Source of the DNA: Silvibacterium dinghuense
Lineage (GTDB): Bacteria > Acidobacteriota > Terriglobia > Terriglobales > Acidobacteriaceae
Direction: 5' to 3'
Assembly (NCBI RefSeq): GCF_004123295.1
Contig: NZ_SDMK01000001.1
Location: 372,001-436,000, forward strand
Length of the DNA stretch: 64,000 nt
Made by a program: the position numbers and the translations under genes
Shown: piece after piece, positions 8,833-17,959 of the stretch
Layout: the number at the start of each line of letters is the position of its first letter
How positions within the stretch are numbered: position 1 is the stretch's first letter
Notes under the pieces: generated by a model
Seen by the model: only the letters and a program-made list of their open reading frames with translations
Databases searched by the model: none
What the model was told of the DNA's origin: nothing

Positions 8833-9804
8833 TTGCGCACCTGCCGTTTGTTGAGCCTGCTCATACTTGCTGCCGCTTTCATGCCTACAGCAGCACGTCC
8901 GCAGAGCCGCATCCCCGCCCAGGAGCTGCGGCCGCTTGCGCATCCGGAAACGCACGGCGGAGTTCACCTGTGGGTACGCAACGGCCTCTTTCATGTGATG
9001 GACAACGTCGTGGTGACCGTCCCTCGTCTTGACGCGTGGATCGTTCCGCGTGAAGGCCAGGCCATCTCGCTCGATGACAAGAAGAGCTTCATTCTGCAGA
9101 TCAACTCCGGAGAGACGCACCTCGAAGCCAAAGACCTCAGCGCCCTGCTCAATGATTACCTGCTGCCCCATGCGCACACCCCCATTAAGGACATCGAGGT
9201 CTCGTTCGAAAACGGGCAGGTTCTGATCAAAGGCGAGCTGCACAAGGTTGTCGATATCCCTTTTTCCGGTACAGGCACCGTCTCCGTTGCCGATGACGAT
9301 GAGCTGCGTATCCATTTCACTGAAGTCAAGGTCGCCGGCGTCATCAGGAAAGGCATTCTCGACGCACTTGGCATCAAGCTGGCCTCGGTCGCCCAGCCGC
9401 GCAAGACCTCGCGCTTCTATATTGATGGCAATGACGTCATCCTGCCCATTCACGCGCTGTTTCCGCCGCCGCGCGTGACCGGCAAACTCACCAGCGTACG
9501 TATAGAAGGCTCACAGCTCATCCAGGTCTTCGGCGACCCCAGGGCCGCCATGCCCACTCCGCCGACTCCGGCCGCCAACTTCCTGTATTTCCGGGGCGGC
9601 AGTATGAAATTCGGCAAGTTTGTCATGAGCGACGCCGATCTGCAGCTCATCGACCGCACCCCGGCCAACAGCTTCGACTTCTCGCTCGACCACTATGTCG
9701 AGCAGGTTGAAGCCGGCTACTGCCGCATCACCCCCAGCCTCGGCCTGCTGATCTATATGCCCGACTATGCCTCGCTGCATGGGTCCGATCCGCAGAAACA
9801 GTAA
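8833..9804 (+). CDS. Secreted protein of unknown function, possibly LmeA/DUF2993-like
   Basis: A 323-residue exported protein. The start is a TTG at 8833 (LRTCRLLSLLILAAAFMPTAARPQ) with AAAGGA eight bases upstream; it gives a standard signal peptide cleaved near residue 23. Much longer in-frame readings to the left overlap fadN and lack a start site. A central part (about 95-190) contains alternating beta-strand segments and the phrase LEAKDLSALLNDYLL followed by IEVSFENGQVLIKGELH, a pattern reminiscent of LmeA/DUF2993 lipid-binding proteins; this is an impression only. It is transcribed away from the fad operon and followed 67 bases later by a small membrane protein gene. Function unknown. 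Confidence 0.75.
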   Translation: MRTCRLLSLLILAAAFMPTAARPQSRIPAQELRPLAHPETHGGVHLWVRNGLFHVMDNVVVTVPRLDAWIVPREGQAISLDDKKSFILQINSGETHLEAKDLSALLNDYLLPHAHTPIKDIEVSFENGQVLIKGELHKVVDIPFSGTGTVSVADDDELRIHFTEVKVAGVIRKGILDALGIKLASVAQPRKTSRFYIDGNDVILPIHALFPPPRVTGKLTSVRIEGSQLIQVFGDPRAAMPTPPTPAANFLYFRGGSMKFGKFVMSDADLQLIDRTPANSFDFSLDHYVEQVEAGYCRITPSLGLLIYMPDYASLHGSDPQKQ

Positions 9805-9871
9805 GGCGTATTCTCTTCGTTCCGTGGCATACTGAGCCGTCTCCATCTTCCTCCGTTCAAGGAGTCAAGCG

Positions 9872-10399
9872 ATGTCTTCCACCCAGCAGCGGCCGGCCGG
9901 AGTTACGCTTGCCGCCGCCGTTCTCAGCCTCATGACGCTTTTCGGAGCCGTCTGCCTGCTCAGCGCCGTCTTCGCGCTCTTCCTCACCCGCAATCCCATC
10001 GTGCCCCGTATCGCGGCGGTGCGCGCCGGCATCGCCGGCTTCGATCTTGTTCTGCTGCTCTTTCTGCTCTGGTGTGCGTGGACGATCGTCGGCCTCTTCC
10101 GCCTTCGTCCTGCCGCGCGCCTCTCCATGCTCGCCATCGGCGCCATCGACCTCGTCGTCTTCGCCGCGTTTGCCGGGCTCATGCTGCTGGCCCGCGCCAA
10201 CCCCATGGTCGCCGGCATGGATGCCCATCCCAATCCGGCCATTCCCTTCCCTATCGGAGCGCTGCTGCTGCTCTTCGCGCTGCTCTATGCGCTCTTCGCG
10301 TTTGTCGGCCTCTGGTGGCTGGTCTACTTCAATCTCCGTCCGGTCCGCGTTGCCTTTTCAACCCCGCATGCGATTGACACCCCGAATTCCGCCGGTTAG
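9872..10399 (+). CDS. Four-helix integral membrane protein of unknown function
   Basis: A 175-residue protein with four strongly hydrophobic segments (about 10-36, 50-74, 84-106 and 125-154), short loops and a cytoplasmic-looking C-tail. AAGGAG stands nine bases before the ATG. No catalytic or transport motif is recognisable; it resembles the many small uncharacterised membrane proteins of acidobacteria. It follows the secreted-protein gene by 67 bases in the same direction and precedes the M16 protease gene by 99 bases. Confidence 0.7.
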   Translation: MSSTQQRPAGVTLAAAVLSLMTLFGAVCLLSAVFALFLTRNPIVPRIAAVRAGIAGFDLVLLLFLLWCAWTIVGLFRLRPAARLSMLAIGAIDLVVFAAFAGLMLLARANPMVAGMDAHPNPAIPFPIGALLLLFALLYALFAFVGLWWLVYFNLRPVRVAFSTPHAIDTPNSAG

Positions 10400-10498
10400 C
10401 GTCAAATCCTAGCAGCATCAAAAACCGGGGAAACGGCCGGCAACGGATCGATGAAGCGGCCAATTCTCTGTACTCCGTACCTTTGGGATCGAGGTTTC

Positions 10499-12091
10499 AT
10501 GCGATATCTCCCTGCCGCGCGCCAGACTGTGCGCGCTCTTATGCTCGGCTCCTGCCTGCTGATCGCGCTGGAGGGCCTGGCGCCCGCAGCGGCTTTTGCA
10601 CAGGCTCCAGCCACCAGTTCCGACACCTCCCCGGCGCGTTTCCTCTCCAACTTCGAGAAGCGGGTCACGGTGAAGGTGCTGCCCAACGGCCTCACGCTGA
10701 TGATCTGTGAGCGCCCCGAGGCGCCGGTCTTCTCCTACTTCACCATCGTGGACGCCGGGGATGCGAACGACCCCGGCGGCGAGTCCGGACTCGCGCACAT
10801 GTTCGAGCACCTCGCCTTCAAGGGCACCACGGACATCGGCACTACAGACTATGCCGCCGAGAAAATCGCGCTCGACAAGGTGGAAGCGGCCTATGCCGCC
10901 TATGACACCGAGTACCGCAAGCGCGTCGGCCAGGACCCCGCAAAGCTGAAACAGCTTCATGATGCTTTTCTTGCTGCCCAGAAGGACGCCCAGCAATATG
11001 TGATCCCCAATGAATTTACGGAGATCGCCGAGGCGAACGGAGCCAGCGGCCTCAATGCCTCGACCAGCCTCGACTCCACGCAATACTTCTGGAGCATGCC
11101 GCAGAACCGCCTCCAGCTCTGGGCCTACATGGAGAGCGACCGCATCGCCAATCCCGTTCCGCGCGAGTTTTACAAGGAACGCGACGTGGTCATGGAAGAA
11201 CGCCGGATGCGCGTCGATTCGAACCCCATCGGCCGCATGGTCGAGCAGTTCCTCGCTGCCGCGTACGTGGCTCATCCTTACCACCGGCCGAATGTCGGCT
11301 GGGCCAGCGAGCTCAGCCAGATTACGGCGACCGAGGCCGAGGCCTTCCACAAGAAGTACTATGTGCCTGCGAATATCACCGTGGCCGTCGTCGGCGATGT
11401 AAAACCCAGTGACATGCCGATGCTCGAGAAGTACTTCGGGGCCATCCCCGCCGGTCCCAAGCCCGAGGAGATGACTACGGTCGAGCCGCCGCAGACTGCC
11501 GAAAAGTCCGTCATTATCAAGGACCCGTCGCAGCCGCTCTACCTCGAGGGCTATCACCGGCCCGACTACCGCGATCCTGACGATGCGGTGTACGACGCGA
11601 TCCAGGACATCTTCTCGAATGGCCGCACCTCGCGCCTCTACCGTTCGCTGGTCCGCGACCAGCAGATCGCAGCCGAGGCCGAGGGCTTCAGTGGCTTCCC
11701 CGGCGATAAATATCCCGGCCTCTTCGCCTTCTTTGCGGTGCCCAACCAGGGACACTCGCCGCAGGAGATGCGCACCGCCATCCATAAGGAGATTGAGAAG
11801 CTGAAGACCACGGACGTCTCCGACGAAGAGCTGGCCATGTTCAAGACCCGCGCCCGCGCCAGCCTGTTGCAGGGCCTTGGCGACAACGAGGGGCTAGCCG
11901 AGCAGCTTGCCACCTATCAGCTGCGATACGGAGACTGGCGCGAGCTCTTCAACCAGCTGCAGAAGATCGATGCCGTTTCCAAGGCCGATATCCGCCGCGT
12001 CGCCAACAAGGTGTTCCTCGATACCAACCGCACTTACGCCATGGTCGAAACCGCCGCACCTCAGCAGGCTGCCAACGGAGGTGCTCAGTGA
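10499..12091 (+). CDS. M16 family zinc metallopeptidase (catalytic subunit), secreted
   Basis: A 530-residue pitrilysin/processing-peptidase-type protease. Residues 1-34 are a signal peptide (MRYLPAARQT... to AAAFAQ). The inverted zinc motif HxxEH is intact as HMFEH at 100-104 (GLAHMFEHLAFKG), with a downstream acidic segment EIAEANGASGLNAST supplying the third ligand region. A second M16 domain follows from about residue 280. The ATG at 10499 is preferred over one 16 codons earlier because GAGG is six bases upstream and it opens directly into the signal peptide. It overlaps the next M16 gene by four bases (GTGA), the usual arrangement of an active subunit with an inactive partner; such pairs act as a clam-shell heterodimer on peptides in the periplasm. 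Confidence 0.92.
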   Translation: MRYLPAARQTVRALMLGSCLLIALEGLAPAAAFAQAPATSSDTSPARFLSNFEKRVTVKVLPNGLTLMICERPEAPVFSYFTIVDAGDANDPGGESGLAHMFEHLAFKGTTDIGTTDYAAEKIALDKVEAAYAAYDTEYRKRVGQDPAKLKQLHDAFLAAQKDAQQYVIPNEFTEIAEANGASGLNASTSLDSTQYFWSMPQNRLQLWAYMESDRIANPVPREFYKERDVVMEERRMRVDSNPIGRMVEQFLAAAYVAHPYHRPNVGWASELSQITATEAEAFHKKYYVPANITVAVVGDVKPSDMPMLEKYFGAIPAGPKPEEMTTVEPPQTAEKSVIIKDPSQPLYLEGYHRPDYRDPDDAVYDAIQDIFSNGRTSRLYRSLVRDQQIAAEAEGFSGFPGDKYPGLFAFFAVPNQGHSPQEMRTAIHKEIEKLKTTDVSDEELAMFKTRARASLLQGLGDNEGLAEQLATYQLRYGDWRELFNQLQKIDAVSKADIRRVANKVFLDTNRTYAMVETAAPQQAANGGAQ

Positions 12092-13629
12092 CCGTTTCTC
12101 TTCGCATGCATCGCTTCGCATCCCCCCTTCTCGCAGCCACGCTCTGCACCGGTGCCGGGGTTGGCGCTGCGTTCGCTCAGCAGACCACGACGGTTCCGCC
12201 GGACGCCAAGGCGGCCCATCAGCCTGAACCATGGACCCAGATTCCGATCCCCCCGCTTGCGGAATTCCATCCGCAGCAGCCGAAGCGCATTGAGCTCAAG
12301 AATGGGCTCGTGATTCTCTTGCAGGAAGATCACGAACTGCCCTTCATCGGTGGCACCATCACCATCCGCGGCGGCTCACGCGATGTTCCCGCCGCCAAGG
12401 TCGGTCTCGTCGGCCTCTACGGTGACACATGGCGTACCAGCGGTACCACTGCACAGGACGGCGATAAACTCGACGACCTGCTCGAAGCCAAGGCCGCAAA
12501 AGTGGAAACCAGCGGCGACATCGACTCGACTGGCGTCTCCTGGTCCTGCCTTGCGAAAGACGAAGACCAGGTTTTCGGGATTGCTCTCGACCTGCTCGAG
12601 CATCCGGCCTTCAAGGCCGACAAGCTGACGCTGGCCAAGCAGCAGGCCATCACCGGCATCGTCCGCCGTAACGACGAAGTCGAGGAAGTTGCGCAGCGCG
12701 AGGCGACGAAGCTTGTCTTCGGTGCTGACAGCCCCTATGCGCGCCAGCCCGAGATTGCGACCGTCATGTCCGTGACGCTCGACGACCTGAAGGCATGGCA
12801 TGAGAAGACCGTCGCACCCAACAACATCATCGTCTCCGTCGAAGGCGACTTCGACCCGGCAGAGATGGAGCACAAGCTCCGCGCGGCCTTCGAAGGCATG
12901 CCGCGCGGCACAGCGTGGCCCAAGCCCGGCGGCGAGTTCCCCGGACCCAAGCCCGGCCTCTACGTCATCAACAAGCCGGACGTGAACCAGAGCAATGTCT
13001 GGATCGTGGGTCTCGGTACCGAGCGCAGCAATCCTGACTTTTATGCGCTCGCCGTGATGAACGAAATCTTCTCCGGCGGCTTCGGCTCCCGTCTCTTCCA
13101 GGATGTCCGCACCCGCCTTGGCCTCGCTTACTCGGTGAGCGGCGGATATGGCGCCTCCTACGATCATCCCGGCATGTTCTACACCACCGCGATGACCAAG
13201 AGCGCCAGCACCGTAGCCGCAACCAAGGCCATGCTCGACCAGATCGACAAGCTCAAGACCGAGCCCTTCACCGATGCCGAGCTGCAGAGCGCGAAGGACC
13301 AGCTGTTGAACTCGTTCATCTTCCGCGTCGACAGCAAGGACAAGGTGCTCACCGAGGCCTCGACTCTCGAGTTCTACGGCTATCCGGCTGATTTTCTCGA
13401 GAAGTATCAGAAGGCCATCGAGGCAGTGACCACGGCCGATCTTGCCCGGGTGGCGAAGAAGTACATTGATCCCTCGAAGCTCGCCATTCTTGTGGTCGGC
13501 AACCAGTCGGAGTTCGGCACACCACTCTCCGAGATGAACATGGGCCAGCCTCACCCCGTCGACATCACCATCCCCATGCCCGCCGCCATGCGCCAGCAGA
13601 TGGAGCAGCAGCAGGGACCGGGCAACTGA
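12088..13629 (+). CDS. M16 family peptidase-like protein without zinc motif (partner subunit)
   Basis: A 513-residue exported M16 homologue beginning at a GTG that overlaps the stop of the preceding gene; GGAGG lies eight bases upstream. Residues 1-30 are a signal peptide. At the place where the active subunit has HxxEH, this protein reads GLVGLYGDTWRTSG, so zinc binding is lost. It keeps the C-terminal arginine/tyrosine substrate-contact region typical of the non-catalytic subunit (RTRLGLAYSVSGGYGA near 345-360). Strict co-translation with the active protein supports an obligate heterodimer. Confidence 0.9.
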   Translation: MTVSLRMHRFASPLLAATLCTGAGVGAAFAQQTTTVPPDAKAAHQPEPWTQIPIPPLAEFHPQQPKRIELKNGLVILLQEDHELPFIGGTITIRGGSRDVPAAKVGLVGLYGDTWRTSGTTAQDGDKLDDLLEAKAAKVETSGDIDSTGVSWSCLAKDEDQVFGIALDLLEHPAFKADKLTLAKQQAITGIVRRNDEVEEVAQREATKLVFGADSPYARQPEIATVMSVTLDDLKAWHEKTVAPNNIIVSVEGDFDPAEMEHKLRAAFEGMPRGTAWPKPGGEFPGPKPGLYVINKPDVNQSNVWIVGLGTERSNPDFYALAVMNEIFSGGFGSRLFQDVRTRLGLAYSVSGGYGASYDHPGMFYTTAMTKSASTVAATKAMLDQIDKLKTEPFTDAELQSAKDQLLNSFIFRVDSKDKVLTEASTLEFYGYPADFLEKYQKAIEAVTTADLARVAKKYIDPSKLAILVVGNQSEFGTPLSEMNMGQPHPVDITIPMPAAMRQQMEQQQGPGN

Positions 13630-13654
13630 TCCCCTTCAACCCCTTCAACCACCC

Positions 13655-13690
13655 GAAGCCTGCGCGCACCCGCCGCAGGCTTCGCTTTTT
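13655..13690 (+). terminator. Intrinsic terminator after the M16 pair
   Basis: GAAGCCTGCG (13655-13664) pairs with CGCAGGCTTC (13674-13683) around a nine-base loop and is followed by GCTTTTT. It begins 25 bases after the second M16 stop and separates it from the GH79 gene. Confidence 0.85.
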
Positions 13691-13733
13691 AGCAAAGCAA
13701 TTACCATGTTGTGAACTTCAGTCTGGAGCGTCC

Positions 13734-15272
13734 ATGAACCGCCGCCACTTCCTCCGCAGCGCGACTGTCTCCGCGCTCGCTGCACCGCTCGGACGCGCAG
13801 CCCTTGCCGCCAGCGGCGAGCAGCCGCTCTCGATCACCATCTCCGATCGCACCGGATGCACCGTCCCCCGCAATTTCACGGGGCTCAGCTATGAGCTTGC
13901 CCAGCTCACCGAACCCAACTTTTTCTCGGCGGAAAATCATGGCCTCGTCGCGGCCTTCCGCCAGCTCAGCCCACAAGGCGTGCTGAGACTCGGCGGCAAC
14001 AGCAGCGAGTTCTGCTGGTTCGAGGCTACGCCTTCGACGCCTGCACCAAAGCTCCACATTCCGCCCGGCAATCTCACCTCCAACTGGATGCCGCACCGCC
14101 TCTTTGCCATCCCGCCGCAGGCCATCGATCACCTCGCCGGGTTTCTCGAAGCGACGGGCTGGCAGGTGATCTACGGCGTCAACTTCGGCAACAGCACACC
14201 GGAACGCGCCGCCGTCGAAGCCGCGTATGCAGCGAAGCGTCTCGGTTCCAGCCTTCTTTTCTTCCAGATCGGCAATGAGCCCGACTTCTATCGCGATGCG
14301 AACAACGGTACCCGTCCCGCGGGCTGGGACTTTCCCGACTATGCCCGTGAATGGCTGGCCTTTGCCCGCGCCATCGCGGCAGCCGTTCCCGGCGCCCGCT
14401 TCGGCGGACCGGACGTCGGCGCCTCGTCCGACTGGATGACCCGCTTCGCGAATGAGGTCGCCCCCCAACTCGGGGAAAGTCTGGTCGCCGTTACCGGCCA
14501 CTACTACGCCGAAGGTCCTCCGGATGATCCGCGCGTGACCTCCGCACGCCTGCTCGCGGGCAATCCCGCGCTCGCGAAGAATACGCAGGCCGTTGTCGCC
14601 GCCGCGGATGCGCATCACCTTGTCTATCGCATGACCGAGGGCAACTCCTGCTATCGCGGCGGCAAGCCGGGTATGAGCAATGCTTTCGCCTCCTCACTCT
14701 GGGCGGGCGATTATCTTCTCGAACTGGCCACGCTCGGCTGCGCCGGCGTAAACCTGCACGGCGGCGACAGCCGTTTTCTCACTGCCAGTCTCGGGGACCA
14801 CACGCCGGGACGCGATGTGGCGAAAGGTCCGGATAAACGCAGCGGCGGCTTCTATACGCCCATCGATTCGGAGCAGAATCAGCCCGTGGGCCTTATGCCC
14901 GTGGCCTACGGCATGTTTCTCGCCCAGCAGTTTGCCGGCGCCACCATGCTCGATGTCTCCTTTCATCCGGAGACCCATGTCACGGCCTACGCTGCACACA
15001 CGGCCAGAGGTTATCAGATCGCTATCTTCAACAAGGACGAATCTCATCCAGTCGACATCGCCATCACAGCGCCGCAAGCTGTTCATCGTGCAACAGCATG
15101 GCGTCTCGCAGCCCCGGCACTCGATGCGACTTCCGGCATTACCCTTGCCGGAGCCTCCTTCGATCTCCATCAGCCCTGGCAGCCCCGGCACACTGAAAAG
15201 CTGCCACTCCATGACGGCACTGCACACATTCAGTTGCCTGCAGCCAGCGCCGCGCTCGTCTTTTTCGCATAA
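13734..15272 (+). CDS. GH79 family glycoside hydrolase (probable beta-glucuronidase), Tat-exported
   Basis: A 512-residue enzyme with a twin-arginine signal (MNRRHFLRSATVSALAAPL; Arg3-Arg4) followed by an alanine-rich cleavage region. The catalytic (beta/alpha)8 barrel spans about 40-410: the acid/base Glu182 is in FQIGNEPDF and the nucleophile Glu302 in YRMTEGNSC, the layout of clan GH-A family 79. A C-terminal beta-sandwich follows (about 415-512). The closest characterised relative I can name is the GH79 beta-glucuronidase of Acidobacterium capsulatum (about 475 residues), so removal of glucuronic or 4-O-methylglucuronic acid from plant or bacterial glycans is the likely role; baexyloside-like or other GH79 specificities cannot be excluded. 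GGAG stands before the ATG. Tat export implies folding before secretion. Confidence 0.87.
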   Translation: MNRRHFLRSATVSALAAPLGRAALAASGEQPLSITISDRTGCTVPRNFTGLSYELAQLTEPNFFSAENHGLVAAFRQLSPQGVLRLGGNSSEFCWFEATPSTPAPKLHIPPGNLTSNWMPHRLFAIPPQAIDHLAGFLEATGWQVIYGVNFGNSTPERAAVEAAYAAKRLGSSLLFFQIGNEPDFYRDANNGTRPAGWDFPDYAREWLAFARAIAAAVPGARFGGPDVGASSDWMTRFANEVAPQLGESLVAVTGHYYAEGPPDDPRVTSARLLAGNPALAKNTQAVVAAADAHHLVYRMTEGNSCYRGGKPGMSNAFASSLWAGDYLLELATLGCAGVNLHGGDSRFLTASLGDHTPGRDVAKGPDKRSGGFYTPIDSEQNQPVGLMPVAYGMFLAQQFAGATMLDVSFHPETHVTAYAAHTARGYQIAIFNKDESHPVDIAITAPQAVHRATAWRLAAPALDATSGITLAGASFDLHQPWQPRHTEKLPLHDGTAHIQLPAASAALVFFA

Positions 15273-15310
15273 AAACAAGGCCGGAGCTTATCGGCTCCGG
15301 CCTTGTTTTT
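15271..15310. terminator. Bidirectional terminator between GH79 and the membrane-protein gene
   Basis: A perfect 17-bp inverted repeat, AAAAACAAGGCCGGAGC at 15271-15287 against its complement at 15294-15310 with a six-base loop TTATCG. Five T residues end each strand, so it can terminate both convergent genes. Its left arm overlaps the GH79 stop codon. Confidence 0.95.
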
Positions 15311-15317
15311 CTGTGCA

Positions 15318-16313
15318 TTACGCCGCACGCAACTTCTGTTCCAGCTGGATCGCGAAGGTCACTGCCACCAGTGCGCTCAGCTCTCCGAAGATGCGCGTTT
15401 CACGCCAGACGCCAACGATCAGCGCGGCCGCCAGGAACGGCACGGTGGCTACCCACATCGCCCGCAGCCGCTCATCGCGCACCTCGCGCCGCAGCATCCA
15501 CATCGGCAGCGCGAGATAGCCGAAGACACTCAGTAACTGCGGCCAGTGAACGGGAACGAACATGGATGTCAGGTTGTTGCGAAAAGGCCACTCGTACTGG
15601 GCCTGCCCCGTATGCAGAAAATGCGCGATCCACAACCGCCAGCCGATCGCGATGACCAGCCCCAGCAGGCCATATACCGCCGCCGAGGCCTTGCGCCCAT
15701 CGCGCCACTCGAGCCACATCCACACCGGCACCAGGAAGACCGCCGTCTCGCGATTCGGTATTCCGGCCAATAACACCAGCAACAACAGCCACCCCTGCCG
15801 GCGCACGATGGCAACCAGTCCCACCGTATACAGCAGCACGGAAAGGAAGTCATACGGCATCGTGAAGCGCTGCTCATAGCGCACCACGTAGGTCAGCGCC
15901 ATCACCAGCAGCATCACCAACGGGGCCAGCCAGCTCGTCCTCGCTTCCGGAGTAAATCCACGCCGCAATGCTGCTGTCGCCCAAAGCAGGAGCAGCAGGC
16001 ACAGGCTATCGGTCAACATCACGGCAAGGTCTGCCGGAGAATCCACCGTCTTGCGAAAGAGCGTGTCGTACACCTGTGCGAAGCCATGGCTCCCCTCCGC
16101 CGCACGCAACACCGGCACCATCAGCAACCGGCTCTGGAAAGGCTGCTTCGCCTGGTAATGCGCATAGTCGCCCAGGTCGATATAGTTCGTGTTCTGTGAA
16201 ACCGCTGCCCGCCCGATACACAACGCGGCCATCACCAGCAGCAGCCAGACCAAGAACGTCAGCCTGCCTTCACCCGCCGGCGCGGGCACCGATCCTTTTT
16301 TCGAAGCCGACAT
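15318..16313 (-). CDS. Polytopic membrane protein, possibly GT-C-like, unknown function
   Basis: A 331-residue protein with around nine membrane helices beginning at about residue 18 (LTFLVWLLLVMAALCIG). After the first helix there is a loop with polar and acidic residues (NTNYIDLGDYAHYQAKQPFQSRLL), the kind of first extracytoplasmic loop seen in GT-C glycosyltransferases and related acidobacterial membrane proteins, but no diagnostic motif is present. The ATG at 16313 is chosen because GGGGATC precedes it and an ATG 11 codons earlier lacks a binding site. It converges on the GH79 gene through the shared terminator and diverges from glmU. Confidence 0.75.
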   Translation of the reverse strand: MSASKKGSVPAPAGEGRLTFLVWLLLVMAALCIGRAAVSQNTNYIDLGDYAHYQAKQPFQSRLLMVPVLRAAEGSHGFAQVYDTLFRKTVDSPADLAVMLTDSLCLLLLLWATAALRRGFTPEARTSWLAPLVMLLVMALTYVVRYEQRFTMPYDFLSVLLYTVGLVAIVRRQGWLLLLVLLAGIPNRETAVFLVPVWMWLEWRDGRKASAAVYGLLGLVIAIGWRLWIAHFLHTGQAQYEWPFRNNLTSMFVPVHWPQLLSVFGYLALPMWMLRREVRDERLRAMWVATVPFLAAALIVGVWRETRIFGELSALVAVTFAIQLEQKLRAA

Positions 16314-16449
16314 GATCCCCGGTATATCACGGCCGGGCACGCGCATCCTGGCAGCCGCATCTCAGAAAATGGCCCATGGACTCGAGGCGTCTCTTTCCAG
16401 CAACGCCCACTACCCCCTTGAGCCTCATCCCCTATACCCTATTCCGTAT

Positions 16450-17856
16450 ATGCAACTGGCAATCGTCATCATGGCTGCGGGAAAAGGCACCCGCCTCAAG
16501 TCCAAGCGACCGAAAGTCCTTCATGAAATCGGCGGCGAAGCTCTTCTGCGCCATGTCATCCGCGCTGCGAGCCACATTGTCCCTCCCAACGACATCTACG
16601 TGGTCATTGGCCACCAGGCTGCGCACGTCAAGGACGCGGTGTATGACACCGGCGTCCACTTCATCCATCAGGATGAACAGCTCGGCACCGGCCACGCCAT
16701 CCAGATGGCGGAAGCTGCCGTACGCGGCTACGAAAACATCCTGGTCCTCTCCGGAGACGTGCCGCTGCTCAAGAGCAGCACCATCGCCCAGCTACGCGAC
16801 TTTCATATCCTGGAGCGCGCCGCGATGACCATCCTCACCGCCGTGCCGGAGAACCCCACCGGCTATGGCCGCGTGCTGCGCAAGGCCCCCGGCGTCCATG
16901 AGGTCTCGGCCATCGTCGAGCAGAAGGCGCTCACATCCGAGCAGACTCACGTCGGCGAAATCAACTCCGGCATCTATGCCTTCCGGACCGAGCCGCTCTT
17001 CGCCCATCTTGGCCAGCTGAAGACCGAAAATGCCCACCGTGAGCTCTATCTCACCGACATGGCTGGTCTCCTTGTTCAGGCCGGGGAGCGCGTTCTCGCC
17101 ATTGAGGCCGGCAATCCCGTCGAGGTTCTCGGAGCCAACACGATTGCCGAGATGATGGACCTCGACCGCGAGCTGCGCATGGAAACAGCACGCAGGCTGA
17201 TGGCCCAGGGCGTCACCATCCTGCGTCCGGAAACCACGGTGATTGACGCCGCGGTCGAAGTCGGCCCCGACACCGTCATCGAGCCTTTCGTGCAGTTGCT
17301 CGGCGTGACGAAGATCGGCGAAGACTGCCGTATCCGCTCCTACTCTGTGGTCGAGAACACCAACATCGCCAATCACGTGATCGTTCGCCAGGGCTGCATC
17401 CTCAGCGGCGCCCACATCGATTCAGGCGCGCTGATTGGCCCTTATGCGCACATCCGCCCAGAGAGCCGGATCGGCGAAGGCGCTCACGTCGGGAATTTTG
17501 TCGAGACCAAGAAAATCACGCTCGGCAAGGGCTCGAAGGCCAACCACCTTACCTACCTCGGGGACGCGGTGATCGGCGAAGGCACCAACATCGGCGCCGG
17601 CACCATCACCTGCAACTATGATGGGGTGAATAAACACCTCACCACGATCGGCGACGGCGTCTTTGTGGGAAGCGACACCACCCTCGTCGCGCCGATCTCC
17701 GTCGGCAACGGTGCCTATATTGCCGCCGGCTCTTCGATCACCGAAGATGTGCCCGAAGATGCTCTGGCGCTGGCGCGCTCCCGCCAGACCACCAAGCCGG
17801 GCTGGGCCACAAGCAAAAGCGCCGCGGCAAAAAAGAAGCTGTCATTGAATTCCTGA
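16450..17856 (+). CDS. glmU: Bifunctional UDP-N-acetylglucosamine pyrophosphorylase / glucosamine-1-phosphate acetyltransferase
   Basis: GlmU (468 residues) makes UDP-GlcNAc for peptidoglycan and lipopolysaccharide. The N-terminal uridylyltransferase opens with the nucleotide-binding motif MAAGKGTRLKSKRPKVLH (8-25), and GTGHAIQMAEAAV and the LSGDVPLL loop follow. The C-terminal left-handed beta-helix (about 255-455) has hexapeptide repeats, the KANHLTYLGDA segment with the acetyltransferase His366, and the NYDGVNKHLT signature. Length fits the usual 450-470. The ATG at 16450 gives the family N-terminus but has no clear Shine-Dalgarno sequence; an in-frame ATG at 16370 would add 27 residues and also lacks one. 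A strong terminator follows 14 bases after the stop. Confidence 0.96.
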   Translation: MQLAIVIMAAGKGTRLKSKRPKVLHEIGGEALLRHVIRAASHIVPPNDIYVVIGHQAAHVKDAVYDTGVHFIHQDEQLGTGHAIQMAEAAVRGYENILVLSGDVPLLKSSTIAQLRDFHILERAAMTILTAVPENPTGYGRVLRKAPGVHEVSAIVEQKALTSEQTHVGEINSGIYAFRTEPLFAHLGQLKTENAHRELYLTDMAGLLVQAGERVLAIEAGNPVEVLGANTIAEMMDLDRELRMETARRLMAQGVTILRPETTVIDAAVEVGPDTVIEPFVQLLGVTKIGEDCRIRSYSVVENTNIANHVIVRQGCILSGAHIDSGALIGPYAHIRPESRIGEGAHVGNFVETKKITLGKGSKANHLTYLGDAVIGEGTNIGAGTITCNYDGVNKHLTTIGDGVFVGSDTTLVAPISVGNGAYIAAGSSITEDVPEDALALARSRQTTKPGWATSKSAAAKKKLSLNS

Positions 17857-17869
17857 TTTCGGCAAAGAA

Positions 17870-17906
17870 AAAGAGGGCGCGCTGTGATGACAGCGCGCCC
17901 TCTTTT
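17870..17906. terminator. Terminator between glmU and the sigma-factor gene
   Basis: AAAGAGGGCGCGCTGT (17870-17885) pairs perfectly with 17890-17905 around a GATG loop, and both strands end in an A/T run, so it can serve glmU and the convergent sigma-factor gene. Confidence 0.93.
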
Positions 17907-17959
17907 GGATTCTCTTGCCCCGCTAAAGGCTTATCTCCAGATACCGATGGCAACCGCCA

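Noticed and set aside
16400-16449. CCTATACCCT-like sequence before glmU also found near 62908 before the EVE gene
   Set aside because: The shared part is about ten bases; too short to call a repeat family from one window.
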